A stretch of DNA of 39,268 nt from Candidatus Kapaibacterium sp. (GTDB lineage Bacteria; Bacteroidota; Ignavibacteria; Kapaibacteriales; UBA2268): NCBI GenBank assembly GCA_026390675.1, contig JAPLFM010000204.1, positions 1 through 39,268 of the forward strand, written 5' to 3'. Positions 27,193 through 33,654 of this stretch are shown piece by piece; position 1 is the first letter of the stretch, and each line of letters starts with the position of its first letter. Both the position numbers and the translations under genes were made by a program. The notes under the pieces were generated by a model. The model was given only the letters and a program-made list of their open reading frames with translations, ran no database searches and was not told where the DNA came from.

Positions 27193-27258
27193 TTATTTGC
27201 ACTTAACAATAATTTTGCAAATATAAACTCATTTTTCATTCCATAGTTGCACTTGGGG
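27193..27258. repeat. fic-flanking repeat, copy 2
   Basis: Same unit as copy 1, direct orientation, 90 bp away: TTATTTGCA arm, variable ~20-bp middle, TGCAAATATAAACTCATTTT and the TTCATTCCATAGTTGCACTT tail. The tail differs from copy 1 at one or two positions. Confidence 0.85.
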
Positions 27259-27297
27259 TAAAATATTATAAATTGTCGATTTATATTTGCAATATCA

Positions 27298-27329
27298 TTT
27301 GATTATACAAATAAGAATACTTATATTTG
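27298..27329 (+). promoter_or_regulatory. Bacteroidota-type promoter for fic
   Basis: TTTG (27298-27301), a spacer of exactly 20 bp and TATATTTG (27322-27329) match the Bacteroidota consensus TTTG / TAnnTTTG. Transcription would start about 10 bp before the fic ATG, leaving a nearly leaderless message. Confidence 0.7.
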
Positions 27330-27344
27330 CATAATACTAATTAA

Positions 27345-28490
27345 ATGCAAATAGAAATGTTTATCAAAAATTTTATATCAGGAACTTACAGACAACAATA
27401 TGAGTTCAAAAGCTTTTATCCTGAGTCAATAAATCACTATTGGGCATTGGACGATAATGAAACTATTGCTTTACTTTCTGAAGCTAATATTAAGCTAGGA
27501 GAATTAAATGCATTTTCTCAATTAATTCCAAGTGTTGATTTATTTATCAAGATGCACATCAGAAAAGAAGCTACTTTAAGCTCAAAGATTGAAGGTACTC
27601 AAACTAATATTGAAGAGTCATTGCAAGATATTGATGAAATCAAACTTGAAAATCGAGATGATTGGCAAGAAGTAATCAATTATGTTGACTCTATGAACTA
27701 TGCAATTTCAATGCTTAGCGAATTACCAATTTCAAATCGTTTGATTTTGAATACACATAAAATTTTGATGAAAGGTGTGAGAGGCGAAAGGAAGACTCCG
27801 GGTGAATTTAGGAAAAGTCAAAATTGGATTGAAGGAAATAGTATTAAAAATGCAACCTATGTACCACCAATTCATATTGAAATCCAAGATTTAATTAGTG
27901 ATATGGAAAAATTTATTCATAATGATGAATTAAGAGTTCCTGAATTAATTAAAATCGCTATTATTCATTATCAATTTGAAACTATACACCCATTCTTAGA
28001 TGGTAATGGTAGAATTGGTCGTCTTTTGATTACTTTGTATCTTGTGAGCAAAGGTTTGCTTTTGAAACCAGCTTTGTATCTTTCTGATTATTTTGATAGA
28101 TTCAAACCTACTTACTATGAGTGCCTAACAAGGATAAGAACTGAAAACGATATGAACTACTGGCTAAAGTATTTTCTAATTGGAATTAGAGATACTGCAC
28201 AAAATTCAATTGATACATTTAAAGCAATTATCGAACTTAAAAATGATATTGAAATTAATCGTATTACTACTCTTGGTAAAAAACAAAAATTAGCAAGAGC
28301 ATTTATGCCAATTATATTTGATCAGCCAATTATAGACATGAGTTTGACTGCTGAAAGACTTAAAGTAAATAAATCAACTGCTTCTAGAATATTAGAAGAT
28401 TTTGTTGCTTTGGGAATACTTATAGAAAAAACTGGATTCAAAAGAAATCGAAAATTTGAGTTCAAAGATTACATTGACTTATTTAGATAA
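27345..28490 (+). CDS. Fic-domain AMP-transferase, self-inhibited (class II), with C-terminal winged helix
   Basis: A 381-aa protein with three parts. The N-terminal helix region contains the inhibitory motif SSKIEG (Ser79 to Gly84, matching [S/T]xxxE[G/N]), whose Glu83 would block ATP binding. The Fic core has the complete active motif HPFLDGNGRIGR (His215 to Arg226). The C-terminal winged-helix domain (ERLKVNKSTASRILEDFVALGIL, ~335-365) probably binds DNA or protein. This is the architecture of free-standing Fic/DOC proteins such as Shewanella SoFic, which AMPylate targets and often themselves. The start at 27345 follows a good promoter; a second Met four codons later is possible. It is flanked by two repeat copies upstream and one downstream and bounded by terminators, so it looks like a self-contained cassette. 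Its target is unknown. Confidence 0.93.
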   Translation: MQIEMFIKNFISGTYRQQYEFKSFYPESINHYWALDDNETIALLSEANIKLGELNAFSQLIPSVDLFIKMHIRKEATLSSKIEGTQTNIEESLQDIDEIKLENRDDWQEVINYVDSMNYAISMLSELPISNRLILNTHKILMKGVRGERKTPGEFRKSQNWIEGNSIKNATYVPPIHIEIQDLISDMEKFIHNDELRVPELIKIAIIHYQFETIHPFLDGNGRIGRLLITLYLVSKGLLLKPALYLSDYFDRFKPTYYECLTRIRTENDMNYWLKYFLIGIRDTAQNSIDTFKAIIELKNDIEINRITTLGKKQKLARAFMPIIFDQPIIDMSLTAERLKVNKSTASRILEDFVALGILIEKTGFKRNRKFEFKDYIDLFR

Positions 28491-28520
28491 TCCAGCTTAA
28501 TATCTTAAGTTGGATTATCT
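28485..28520 (+). terminator. Terminator overlapping the fic stop codon
   Basis: A 16-bp stem AGATAATCCAGCTTAA / TTAAGTTGGATTATCT with one G-T wobble and a TATC loop begins inside the last codons of fic. The T-run is weak, so termination efficiency is uncertain. Confidence 0.7.
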
Positions 28521-28585
28521 ATATTTGCACTTTTCTATAATTCTGCAAATATAAACTCATTTTTCATTCCATAGTTGCACTTTGG
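28521..28585. repeat. fic-flanking repeat, copy 3
   Basis: Same unit and orientation as copies 1 and 2, immediately after the fic terminator: ATATTTGCAC arm, TGCAAATATAAACTCATTTT and the TTCATTCCATAGTTGCACTT tail. About 100 bp remain before the PKD-protein gene. Confidence 0.85.
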
Positions 28586-28686
28586 AGGAAATAATTACAA
28601 AGTTTTCCACAATTTTGAGATGAAATTGAGTTTGAAGTGTTTTATATATATAAGTCAGTACAAATTTTGAAAATTTTATTTTAAAG

Positions 28687-30600
28687 ATGAAAAAACAAAT
28701 ACTATATTTTTTAATTTTACTTTTTTTGGATTTTTGTTTATCTTTTTCTAAATGGGAGAAATTACAAAGTCCTTTAAACAATTATCCACAAATTGTTTCA
28801 TCTAAACAAAGCATATTTGCAAAGAATCATTTTGAGAATATATTATATAAAAGCACAAATAATGGTAATGCTTGGATAAAGTTAGATACTCTAATAGATG
28901 ATTATTTGTTTTATGGGGGATATTTAGTATTCAATAAAAGTAAATTATATGTTTTTGAAAAAATTGGAAATAATAGTTTTGTAAGTGATGATGAAGGAAA
29001 TACATTTAAAAAAATAGATACAAAATCTTTTGGTGTTTCAAGAGCAATATTTAAAGATTCTTTAATTATTTGTATAGATAATAGTGAGACTAAAATATTT
29101 AGAAGTAGCAATAATGGTGAATCTTGGGAACAAAAACTTGATCTGAATGGTATCATAATGAGATCATTAACTTCAAATAATAAATATTTTTTTGCGACTG
29201 AATACGAATCTGCTCATGATAGTATTCATAGAAGTGATGATAATGGTGTAACTTGGAAAAGTGTTTCAAAACTTCTGTTAGCAAGTGCTATTACTTTTGG
29301 AACAGATAATGAAACTTTAATTTTAAATTCAACTTTTGGTATGTTTAGGAGTACAGATTATGGTATAAATTGGGTAAAAACAGAACAAGATTTAATTGAT
29401 ATAAATATCAGAAACTTTGCAAATTACAAAAACATAACTTTTGCATTAGGAGAAAATTTTTATTTAAGTTATGATAATGGGCTAAATTGGGAAATAAATG
29501 AAGATGGGTTTGATAAGAGTAGGTTAAGTTTGAATTGGATATGTTTTGATGATAAATATGTATATGTAACTTCTGATTATGATATTTGGAGAAGACCATT
29601 AAATGAAATCGAACAAAAACTAACTGCAAATTTTGATTTAGTTTTTAGTATTGGAGAAACTCCTTTTACAGTTAAGTTTAATAACAAATCAATAGGAGAT
29701 ATAAAATCTTATAAGTGGTATTTTGGTGATGGCGATTCTAGTTTGATTAAAAATCCAAATCATATTTATAAAGAAGTTGGATATTTTGATGTTACTTTAA
29801 TTGTTTTCGATGGACAAATATATGATACATTAGTTAAAAAAAGCTGTATTAAAACCCAACTACCATTTAAAGCAATGTTTGAATTATCTGAAAATAGTGG
29901 GATTATTCCTTTGGAAGTTCGATTTTTAGATAAATCATTAGGAGAAATTAAATTTTACAAATGGTATTTTGGTGATGGTGATTCAAGCACATTTAAAAAC
30001 CCAATTCATACTTACATTAAAACAGGAATTTTTGATGTTACATTAGTTGTATCTGATTCTCTGTTTCAAAATAAATTAACTTTAAAAAATCACATTCAAG
30101 TTTTTCAAAATCTCCAAGCTATATTTGAAAATTCAAATAATATTGGATTAGCTCCTTTAAATGTTAATTTTATCAATAAATCAACAGGTGAAATCAAAAG
30201 TAATAAATGGTATTTTGGTGATGGTGCTTCTAGTATTTTATCAAACCCAAGCCATACATACACTAAAGCTGGTAATTTCACAGTTTCATTAATTGTTTCT
30301 GATGGAACTACTTCAAGTACTTATACTAAAGAGAAATTTATTAGTGTATCAGATAATACTGATGTAGAGGGGGGACTATTTAATAAAGAAACTCCACCTT
30401 TCTCACCAAATCCTGTAAAAGATAAGCTGTTTATTAAAACTACTGAATTCAATATTGATGATAAAATACAAATACTTGACTTGAAAGGTAGGAAATTAAT
30501 TGAAACTGAACTAAATGAAATAATTGATGTTTCTAGCTTATCAAAAGGAATTTATTTCCTTAAAATTAGAGATAAAGAGTGGAAATTTATAAAGGAATAA
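28687..30600 (+). CDS. Secreted PKD-domain protein with BNR-like N-terminus and T9SS type A sorting domain
   Basis: A 637-aa exported protein. A signal peptide (QILYFLILLFLDFCLSFS) precedes ~290 residues with BNR/sialidase-type repeats (STNNGNAWIKL, SDDEGNTFKKI, SSNNGESWEQK, SDDNGVTWKSV, STDYGINWVKT, SYDNGLNWEIN), suggesting a beta-propeller. Three PKD domains follow, each with the YFGDGDSS or YFGDGASS core. The C-terminus (PFSPNPVKDKLFIK, IQILDLKGRKLIE, LSKGIYFLKIRDKEWKFIKE) is a classical type A sorting domain that sends the protein through the type IX secretion system for attachment or release. It is a stand-alone gene after the third fic-flanking repeat. Substrate or adhesive role is unknown. 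Confidence 0.9.
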   Translation: MKKQILYFLILLFLDFCLSFSKWEKLQSPLNNYPQIVSSKQSIFAKNHFENILYKSTNNGNAWIKLDTLIDDYLFYGGYLVFNKSKLYVFEKIGNNSFVSDDEGNTFKKIDTKSFGVSRAIFKDSLIICIDNSETKIFRSSNNGESWEQKLDLNGIIMRSLTSNNKYFFATEYESAHDSIHRSDDNGVTWKSVSKLLLASAITFGTDNETLILNSTFGMFRSTDYGINWVKTEQDLIDINIRNFANYKNITFALGENFYLSYDNGLNWEINEDGFDKSRLSLNWICFDDKYVYVTSDYDIWRRPLNEIEQKLTANFDLVFSIGETPFTVKFNNKSIGDIKSYKWYFGDGDSSLIKNPNHIYKEVGYFDVTLIVFDGQIYDTLVKKSCIKTQLPFKAMFELSENSGIIPLEVRFLDKSLGEIKFYKWYFGDGDSSTFKNPIHTYIKTGIFDVTLVVSDSLFQNKLTLKNHIQVFQNLQAIFENSNNIGLAPLNVNFINKSTGEIKSNKWYFGDGASSILSNPSHTYTKAGNFTVSLIVSDGTTSSTYTKEKFISVSDNTDVEGGLFNKETPPFSPNPVKDKLFIKTTEFNIDDKIQILDLKGRKLIETELNEIIDVSSLSKGIYFLKIRDKEWKFIKE

Positions 30601-30704
30601 TACGTAATATCTACATGATATGTGCGTCTTCATAAAATCTAATATTGAACAGAATTTAAAAATAATTATTTTTAAATATGTTAATATTTATATTATGAAT
30701 AGCG

Positions 30705-30720
30705 TCCAGCTTTAGCTGGA
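30705..30720. repeat. Hairpin TCCAGC-TTTA-GCTGGA
   Basis: A perfect 6-bp stem with TTTA loop, 105 bp after the PKD-protein gene. It belongs to the hairpin field and could double as a weak terminator, though no T-run follows. Confidence 0.6.
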
Positions 30721-30746
30721 TGTAAAAAATGTTATAAATGAGAAAA

Positions 30747-30760
30747 TTGGCTTTAGCCAA
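30747..30760. repeat. Hairpin TTGGC-TTTA-GCCAA
   Basis: A perfect 5-bp stem with the same TTTA loop as the hairpin 27 bp upstream but a different stem sequence, suggesting a family of elements whose arms co-vary. Confidence 0.6.
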
Positions 30761-30762
30761 AC

Positions 30763-31034
30763 ATACCCTTAACTAAATTCAGGGTGACATAAACAAGAGA
30801 AAAAAACGCAAAATCACTGCAAAAACTGAAATGAATGAATTTGTGTAAAGTTTTGAGAAATATAAGCTTTAGATTGTTTTAGCCAAAATAATATTTGGAA
30901 AACTTATTTGGAAAATTTTTCCAAAACTGACTTTGGTTTTGGTTCATTCTCCCCTTGGAAAATTGCGACAGCAATTTGGAATTGTTTTAAAGTGGGGTTC
31001 TTAATTTGATGTTGCTTGAAATAAAAATCCAAAT
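30763..31034. repeat. Tandem unit 1 (imperfect, ~270 bp)
   Basis: Begins ATACCCTTAACTAAATTCAG-GGTGAC, passes through an ATCACTGCAAAAACTGAAAT stretch and GGAAAACTTATTTGGAAAAT-TTTTCC, and ends with AAGTGGGGTTCTTAAT. The same landmarks recur in order in unit 2, with period varying between 261 and 281 bp. Confidence 0.75.
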
Positions 31035-31290
31035 ATACCCTTAACTAAATTCAGGGTGACAAAAAAAAAATAAAAATGCAGAATCACTGCAAAAATTGAA
31101 ATGGTTTTAATTGCAGAATTTGGAAAAAAATGAAGTGTAAAAAAAATATCGGCTAATTTTGACAAAAATCGCACTTTGGAAAACTTATTTGGAAAATTTT
31201 TCCAAAAAATGAATTTGGTTTTGGTTTCTTCTCCCATTGGGGAGGAAAAAAAGTGGGGTTCTTAATAGGTTGTTTTTTGAAAGCAAAAAT
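31035..31290. repeat. Tandem unit 2 (imperfect, ~255 bp)
   Basis: Carries the same ordered landmarks as unit 1. It differs mainly in the middle and near the end, where unit 1 has a ~30-bp longer stretch and unit 2 has a small CTCCC-ATTG-GGGAG hairpin. Confidence 0.75.
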
Positions 31291-31296
31291 ATTATA

Positions 31297-31314
31297 TACC
31301 TGCATGCGCAGGTA
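31297..31314. repeat. Perfect hairpin TACCTGC-ATGC-GCAGGTA
   Basis: A 7-bp stem with a self-complementary loop, so the whole 18 bp is a perfect palindrome. It is followed by TGACATAAA, as is the first tandem unit's CAGGG(T) hairpin. Confidence 0.7.
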
Positions 31315-31340
31315 TGACATAAATAAAATTCAGTATTACT

Positions 31341-31363
31341 CCTTCTCCTTACTAAGGAGAAGG
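31341..31363. repeat. Perfect hairpin CCTTCTCCTT-ACT-AAGGAGAAGG
   Basis: A 10-bp perfect stem with 3-nt loop followed by ATGGGATGAGG. This polypurine/polypyrimidine hairpin is a frequent kind of dispersed intergenic repeat and produces spurious reading frames. Confidence 0.7.
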
Positions 31364-31495
31364 ATGGGATGAGGTCTCTTAGTAATGTTGCTTTAAGAAC
31401 AAATGTCTTATTTTTGTGGAGCACTTCAAAAAAAATCACCTATATGAGCTTAATATTACCAGCTCATATAGATGAAAAAAATGTAAAGGTTGAAT

Positions 31496-31795
31496 TTATT
31501 TAATACTAAATCTATTAGATTTTAGTTTAGTGGTTTCTTTGATTTTATTATGAATATTGATAGTATGTTGTTCAGAGATTTTAAGCTCACAAGAAATTTG
31601 TTTTAGAGTTTTATCTTTGTTATTCTTAATGTATCTAATTATAAATTTTTCAATATTAGATAACCTTGGAATATAAAACCTTAGTCCCGAAAGATTCTTC
31701 AAGAGAACTCTTATTGTTTCTATACCACATACTTCAGCCAATAATTTTAGATCACAAGATAAATCTTCAAATTCGATTTGTTGGTAGATATTCAT
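31496..31795 (-). CDS. Mor-like (phage Mu middle-operon activator family) DNA-binding protein
   Basis: A 99-aa protein from the ATG at 31793-31795, chosen over an upstream start because GAGGA sits 7 bp before it. Residues ~15-40 (LKLLAEVCGIETIRVLLKNL) followed by SGLRFYIPRL match the conserved LAEVIG...GG-x-x-x-YIP pattern of Mor/Mor-C activators. The C-terminal part (TLKQISCELKISEQHTINIHNKI) is a helix-turn-helix. In Mu, Mor activates middle transcription. Here it is the second gene of a leftward pair that diverges from a repressor operon, as in a phage-type switch, but no phage structural genes are nearby. Family recognition is by motif; I rate it good but not certain. Confidence 0.7.
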   Translation of the reverse strand: MNIYQQIEFEDLSCDLKLLAEVCGIETIRVLLKNLSGLRFYIPRLSNIEKFIIRYIKNNKDKTLKQISCELKISEQHTINIHNKIKETTKLKSNRFSIK

Positions 31796-31805
31796 AGTTT
31801 CCTCA

Positions 31806-32036
31806 TTAGTATAAATTGTTTTTATTAAAATAAAATCTATCAAGATATTCAAAGATCATAAATTCTAAATCTGTGATTATCTCACTAGGTAAAGCATTGA
31901 TTTTCTTCATAATATTAAAAATATTATCAAATATAATATTGATATATGAATTTCTTATCTTGTTGTCCAATTCTAGAAAATTAAGACTTAAGATAGCATT
32001 TAGCTCTTTTAGAGCTGATTTAATAGATTTTTTCAT
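31806..32036 (-). CDS. Small hypothetical protein, first gene of the Mor-like operon
   Basis: A 76-aa frame starting at the ATG 32034-32036, predicted all-helical and Lys/Asn/Ile-rich (KSIKSALKELNAILSLNFLE; NSYINIIFDNIFNIMKKINA). No family was recognised. Support for it being real: its stop lies 10 bp before the Mor-like ATG with a ribosome-binding site in between, and its start faces the divergent repressor gene across a short operator region. It could be an antirepressor or co-regulator, but that is speculation. Confidence 0.55.
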   Translation of the reverse strand: MKKSIKSALKELNAILSLNFLELDNKIRNSYINIIFDNIFNIMKKINALPSEIITDLEFMIFEYLDRFYFNKNNLY

Positions 32037-32107
32037 GATAAATCCAATTAAGTTGTTGAAAAATTAAAGTGTTATTTGTTTTTTATAAAAAATATTATTA
32101 TGTTTGT

Positions 32108-32122
32108 GTGTAGATTTTACAC
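32108..32122. promoter_or_regulatory. Operator 1: GTGTA-GATTT-TACAC
   Basis: An inverted repeat with core TGTAGATTTTACA, identical to the core at 32160-32174 and exactly 52 bp (about five DNA turns) from it. It lies in the 163-bp gap between the divergent 76-aa gene and the XRE-type gene, where an autoregulating repressor would bind. Confidence 0.75.
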
Positions 32123-32159
32123 GAATTTTGTTTTTCGTTTATATCTTCATAACAAATAT

Positions 32160-32174
32160 ATGTAGATTTTACAT
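32160..32174. promoter_or_regulatory. Operator 2: ATGTA-GATTT-TACAT
   Basis: Second copy of the TGTAGATTTTACA palindrome, 25 bp before the XRE-type ATG. The outermost arm base has changed in both arms (G/C in operator 1, A/T here), so the symmetry is kept. A TTTGTTTTT stretch also recurs 32-36 bp before each operator's core. Confidence 0.75.
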
Positions 32175-32199
32175 TTTTATCAAGTAATATTTTCACATT

Positions 32200-32541
32200 A
32201 TGCAAAATTATTATTTAGAAGTTGGAAAAAGACTTCGTGAAGTACGTTCAATTTTTAATGAAGGAACCAAATTATCAGGTGAGCAATTTGCTTATCTTTT
32301 AGAAGAAACAGGTGATAGAATTAGAAATTACGAATTAGGCAGAGCTACTGTACCAGTCCGTTTATTATTTGCATTATATAATCGTGGAATCAATCCTATA
32401 TATATAATTGCTGGAGAAGGTAGTATTTTTGCAGATAATAAAGAAGGTAAAAAGTTCAAAAAAATTGTTGAAGAGCGTTCTACATTTGATAAAGTAGATA
32501 GCTTTATTCTTAAGGCAGCAGCTGGGAGGCTTGAGCAATGA
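32200..32541 (+). CDS. XRE-family helix-turn-helix protein (DNA-binding half of a split phage-type repressor)
   Basis: A 113-aa protein; residues ~5-70 form a Cro/CI-type helix-turn-helix (EVGKRLREVRSIF; KLSGEQFAYLLEETGDRIRN; YELGRATVPVRLLFALYNRG), followed by INPIYIIAGEGS, a phrase typical of CI-like repressors just before the hinge. The remaining ~40 residues are charged and end in AAAGRLEQ. In ordinary CI/LexA-like repressors an S24 domain would follow in the same chain; here it is a separate gene starting at 32538, overlapping by ATGA. The GGGAGG at 32524-32529 is a strong ribosome-binding site for that second gene. It probably represses its own operon and the divergent one through the two upstream palindromes. 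Confidence 0.9.
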   Translation: MQNYYLEVGKRLREVRSIFNEGTKLSGEQFAYLLEETGDRIRNYELGRATVPVRLLFALYNRGINPIYIIAGEGSIFADNKEGKKFKKIVEERSTFDKVDSFILKAAAGRLEQ

Positions 32542-33140
32542 GCCAATATTTGAACAAATATGCAGAAAAACTTAATAGTTTTACTGAAGAGCAACTTTTG
32601 AAAGAATATAGAGTATTGTTTAGAATTCAGTCAGATGATACTGACAATTTAAGCTTAAAGTTTGACATTTTAAATAATTGGCTTGAAGATAACAACAAAA
32701 GTTTATTAGAAACTCTTCAATTAGAAGTTGCATTAGATAATGAAGAGGGGATTGATGATGAGATTTTGCACGCTCTTAAAGCTCAAAATAGAACTTTAGG
32801 CGAGAAAATTAGAGGAAATGAAAGAATTATTAAACAGCTTGTTGAAGTAATTGGTGTTGACCTTAGCTTTTTAGGAATTGCTAGAGTAGAAGGTGATTCA
32901 ATGATAGATATAGGTTTGCAAAATGGTGATATACTCTTTTATGAAAGAAGTCAAAAAATTTATGATGGAGATATTACAGTATTAAACATTAAAGATAAAA
33001 CTTTTGTAAAAAGATTTAGAATAATTGAAGGTAAAAACTGGATTTATCCTGAAAACAAGAATTATGAAGCTTTGTGTTTAGATGATGTTAATAATTTTGA
33101 AATTCTTGGCGTAGTTAAAACTAAATTATCTAGTATATAA
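32538..33140 (+). CDS. S24/LexA-type signal-peptidase-fold protein lacking a DNA-binding domain
   Basis: A 200-aa protein. The C-terminal ~90 residues are a LexA/UmuD/CI-type S24 domain: RVEGDSMIDIGLQNGDILF with nucleophile Ser121, and DKTFVKRF with general base Lys158. The 37-residue spacing equals that of LexA Ser119/Lys156. The N-terminal ~110 residues are helical and acidic (SFTEEQLLKEYRVLFRI; LLETLQLEVALDNEEG; possible coiled coil to ~105) with no helix-turn-helix. No Ala-Gly or Cys-Gly dipeptide occurs before the catalytic Ser, so the normal self-cleavage site is missing. It may act with the XRE protein encoded just upstream (4-bp overlap) as a two-chain repressor. Its stop overlaps the next start (TAATG). 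Confidence 0.88.
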   Translation: MSQYLNKYAEKLNSFTEEQLLKEYRVLFRIQSDDTDNLSLKFDILNNWLEDNNKSLLETLQLEVALDNEEGIDDEILHALKAQNRTLGEKIRGNERIIKQLVEVIGVDLSFLGIARVEGDSMIDIGLQNGDILFYERSQKIYDGDITVLNIKDKTFVKRFRIIEGKNWIYPENKNYEALCLDDVNNFEILGVVKTKLSSI

Positions 33141-33298
33141 TGGATAACCCAACAAATAATGACAAAGATTATTATTACGATGAAAAAGGATTAATTGTAT
33201 TTTCAAAGGAATTCCATTTGAAAAGAGGATATTGTTGTAAAAGTGGATGTAAAAATTGCCCTTATGATTATCATAAAAAGGATGAAATAACAAAATGA
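33140..33298 (+). CDS. DUF5522-like four-cysteine mini-protein
   Basis: A 52-aa frame (MDNPTNNDKDYYYDEKGLIV start) that is easily missed because of its size. The core HLKRGYCCKSGCKNCPY has four cysteines (32, 33, 37, 40) in a CC-x3-C-x2-C pattern, as in the small DUF5522 family of Bacteroidota and others, and may bind a metal ion. Function is unknown. Evidence for translation: the ATG overlaps the S24 gene's stop (TAATG), and its own stop overlaps the next gene's ATG by 4 bp (33295-33298), so it is coupled on both sides. Confidence 0.85.
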   Translation: MDNPTNNDKDYYYDEKGLIVFSKEFHLKRGYCCKSGCKNCPYDYHKKDEITK

Positions 33299-33654
33299 CA
33301 AAACATATATTATTAATTATAATCGTTATTTTTAGCTTTTCTTGTAGTGGAAATTTAGATGAGAAAGATTATCCAGAAGTATTCTTAGGAACTTGGACTG
33401 GGAAATATATAGGAAATGAAGTAATTATTAAAGTTGAGTCAAAGAAATCTCTTCAAATTCAATATACAGAGTCAGGAGTAGCTTTTAAAGCTAATTATAA
33501 TTTTGACTTACACAATTTGGTTATAGAATCACCTGAAATTTGGTACAAAGTAAAGTATATGAAAGAGAATTCGTTTGAGCTAGAAAAAGAAGGTGATAAA
33601 TCAATAGAAAAAGCATTAAATATTACAGGAATAGTTTTCACAAGAGTTGAATGA
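33295..33654 (+). CDS. Small lipoprotein, possibly lipocalin-like
   Basis: A 119-aa protein with a lipoprotein signal (HILLIIIVIFSFSC, lipobox FSFSC). The mature part starts LDEKDYPEVFLGTWTGKYIG and is predicted all-beta with alternating strands (EVIIKVESKKSLQIQYTESG; FKANYNFDLHNLVIE), compatible with a calycin/lipocalin-like barrel opened by the GTW motif. No specific family was recognised. It overlaps the DUF5522-like gene and the next gene by 4 bp on each side, so it belongs to the repressor-led operon. A sibling lipocalin-like protein without a signal follows it. Confidence 0.8.
   Translation: MTKHILLIIIVIFSFSCSGNLDEKDYPEVFLGTWTGKYIGNEVIIKVESKKSLQIQYTESGVAFKANYNFDLHNLVIESPEIWYKVKYMKENSFELEKEGDKSIEKALNITGIVFTRVE

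Larger units (their letters stand above)
30601..31495. other. 895-bp gene-free region packed with hairpins and an imperfect tandem repeat
   Basis: No credible gene was found. It holds two hairpins with the same TTTA loop (30705-30720, 30747-30760), two imperfect ~270-bp tandem units (30763-31034, 31035-~31290), and two longer perfect hairpins (31297-31314 and 31341-31363). Short minus-strand frames across it are by-products of the repeats. Confidence 0.7.

Noticed and set aside
28520-28527. TATATTTG as the promoter of the PKD-protein gene
   Set aside because: The -7 box is good but no TTTG lies about 20 bp upstream (that position is inside the fic terminator stem), so I did not call a promoter.
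27103-28585. CRISPR array or insertion sequence ends
   Set aside because: There are only three units, with unequal spacing and a gene in between. They are direct, not inverted, and no cas or transposase gene is present.
31001-31439. Two short minus-strand frames (78 and 84 codons) in the hairpin field
   Set aside because: They are by-products of the tandem unit and polypurine hairpin. The RDLIPSFSLVRRRSN-type peptide is a well-known spurious translation of dispersed repeats; there is no ribosome-binding site or homology.
31796-31852. Longer N-terminus for the Mor-like protein
   Set aside because: The ATG at 31795 has GAGGA 7 bp upstream, and the longer start would overlap the 76-aa gene by 47 bp without its own ribosome-binding site.
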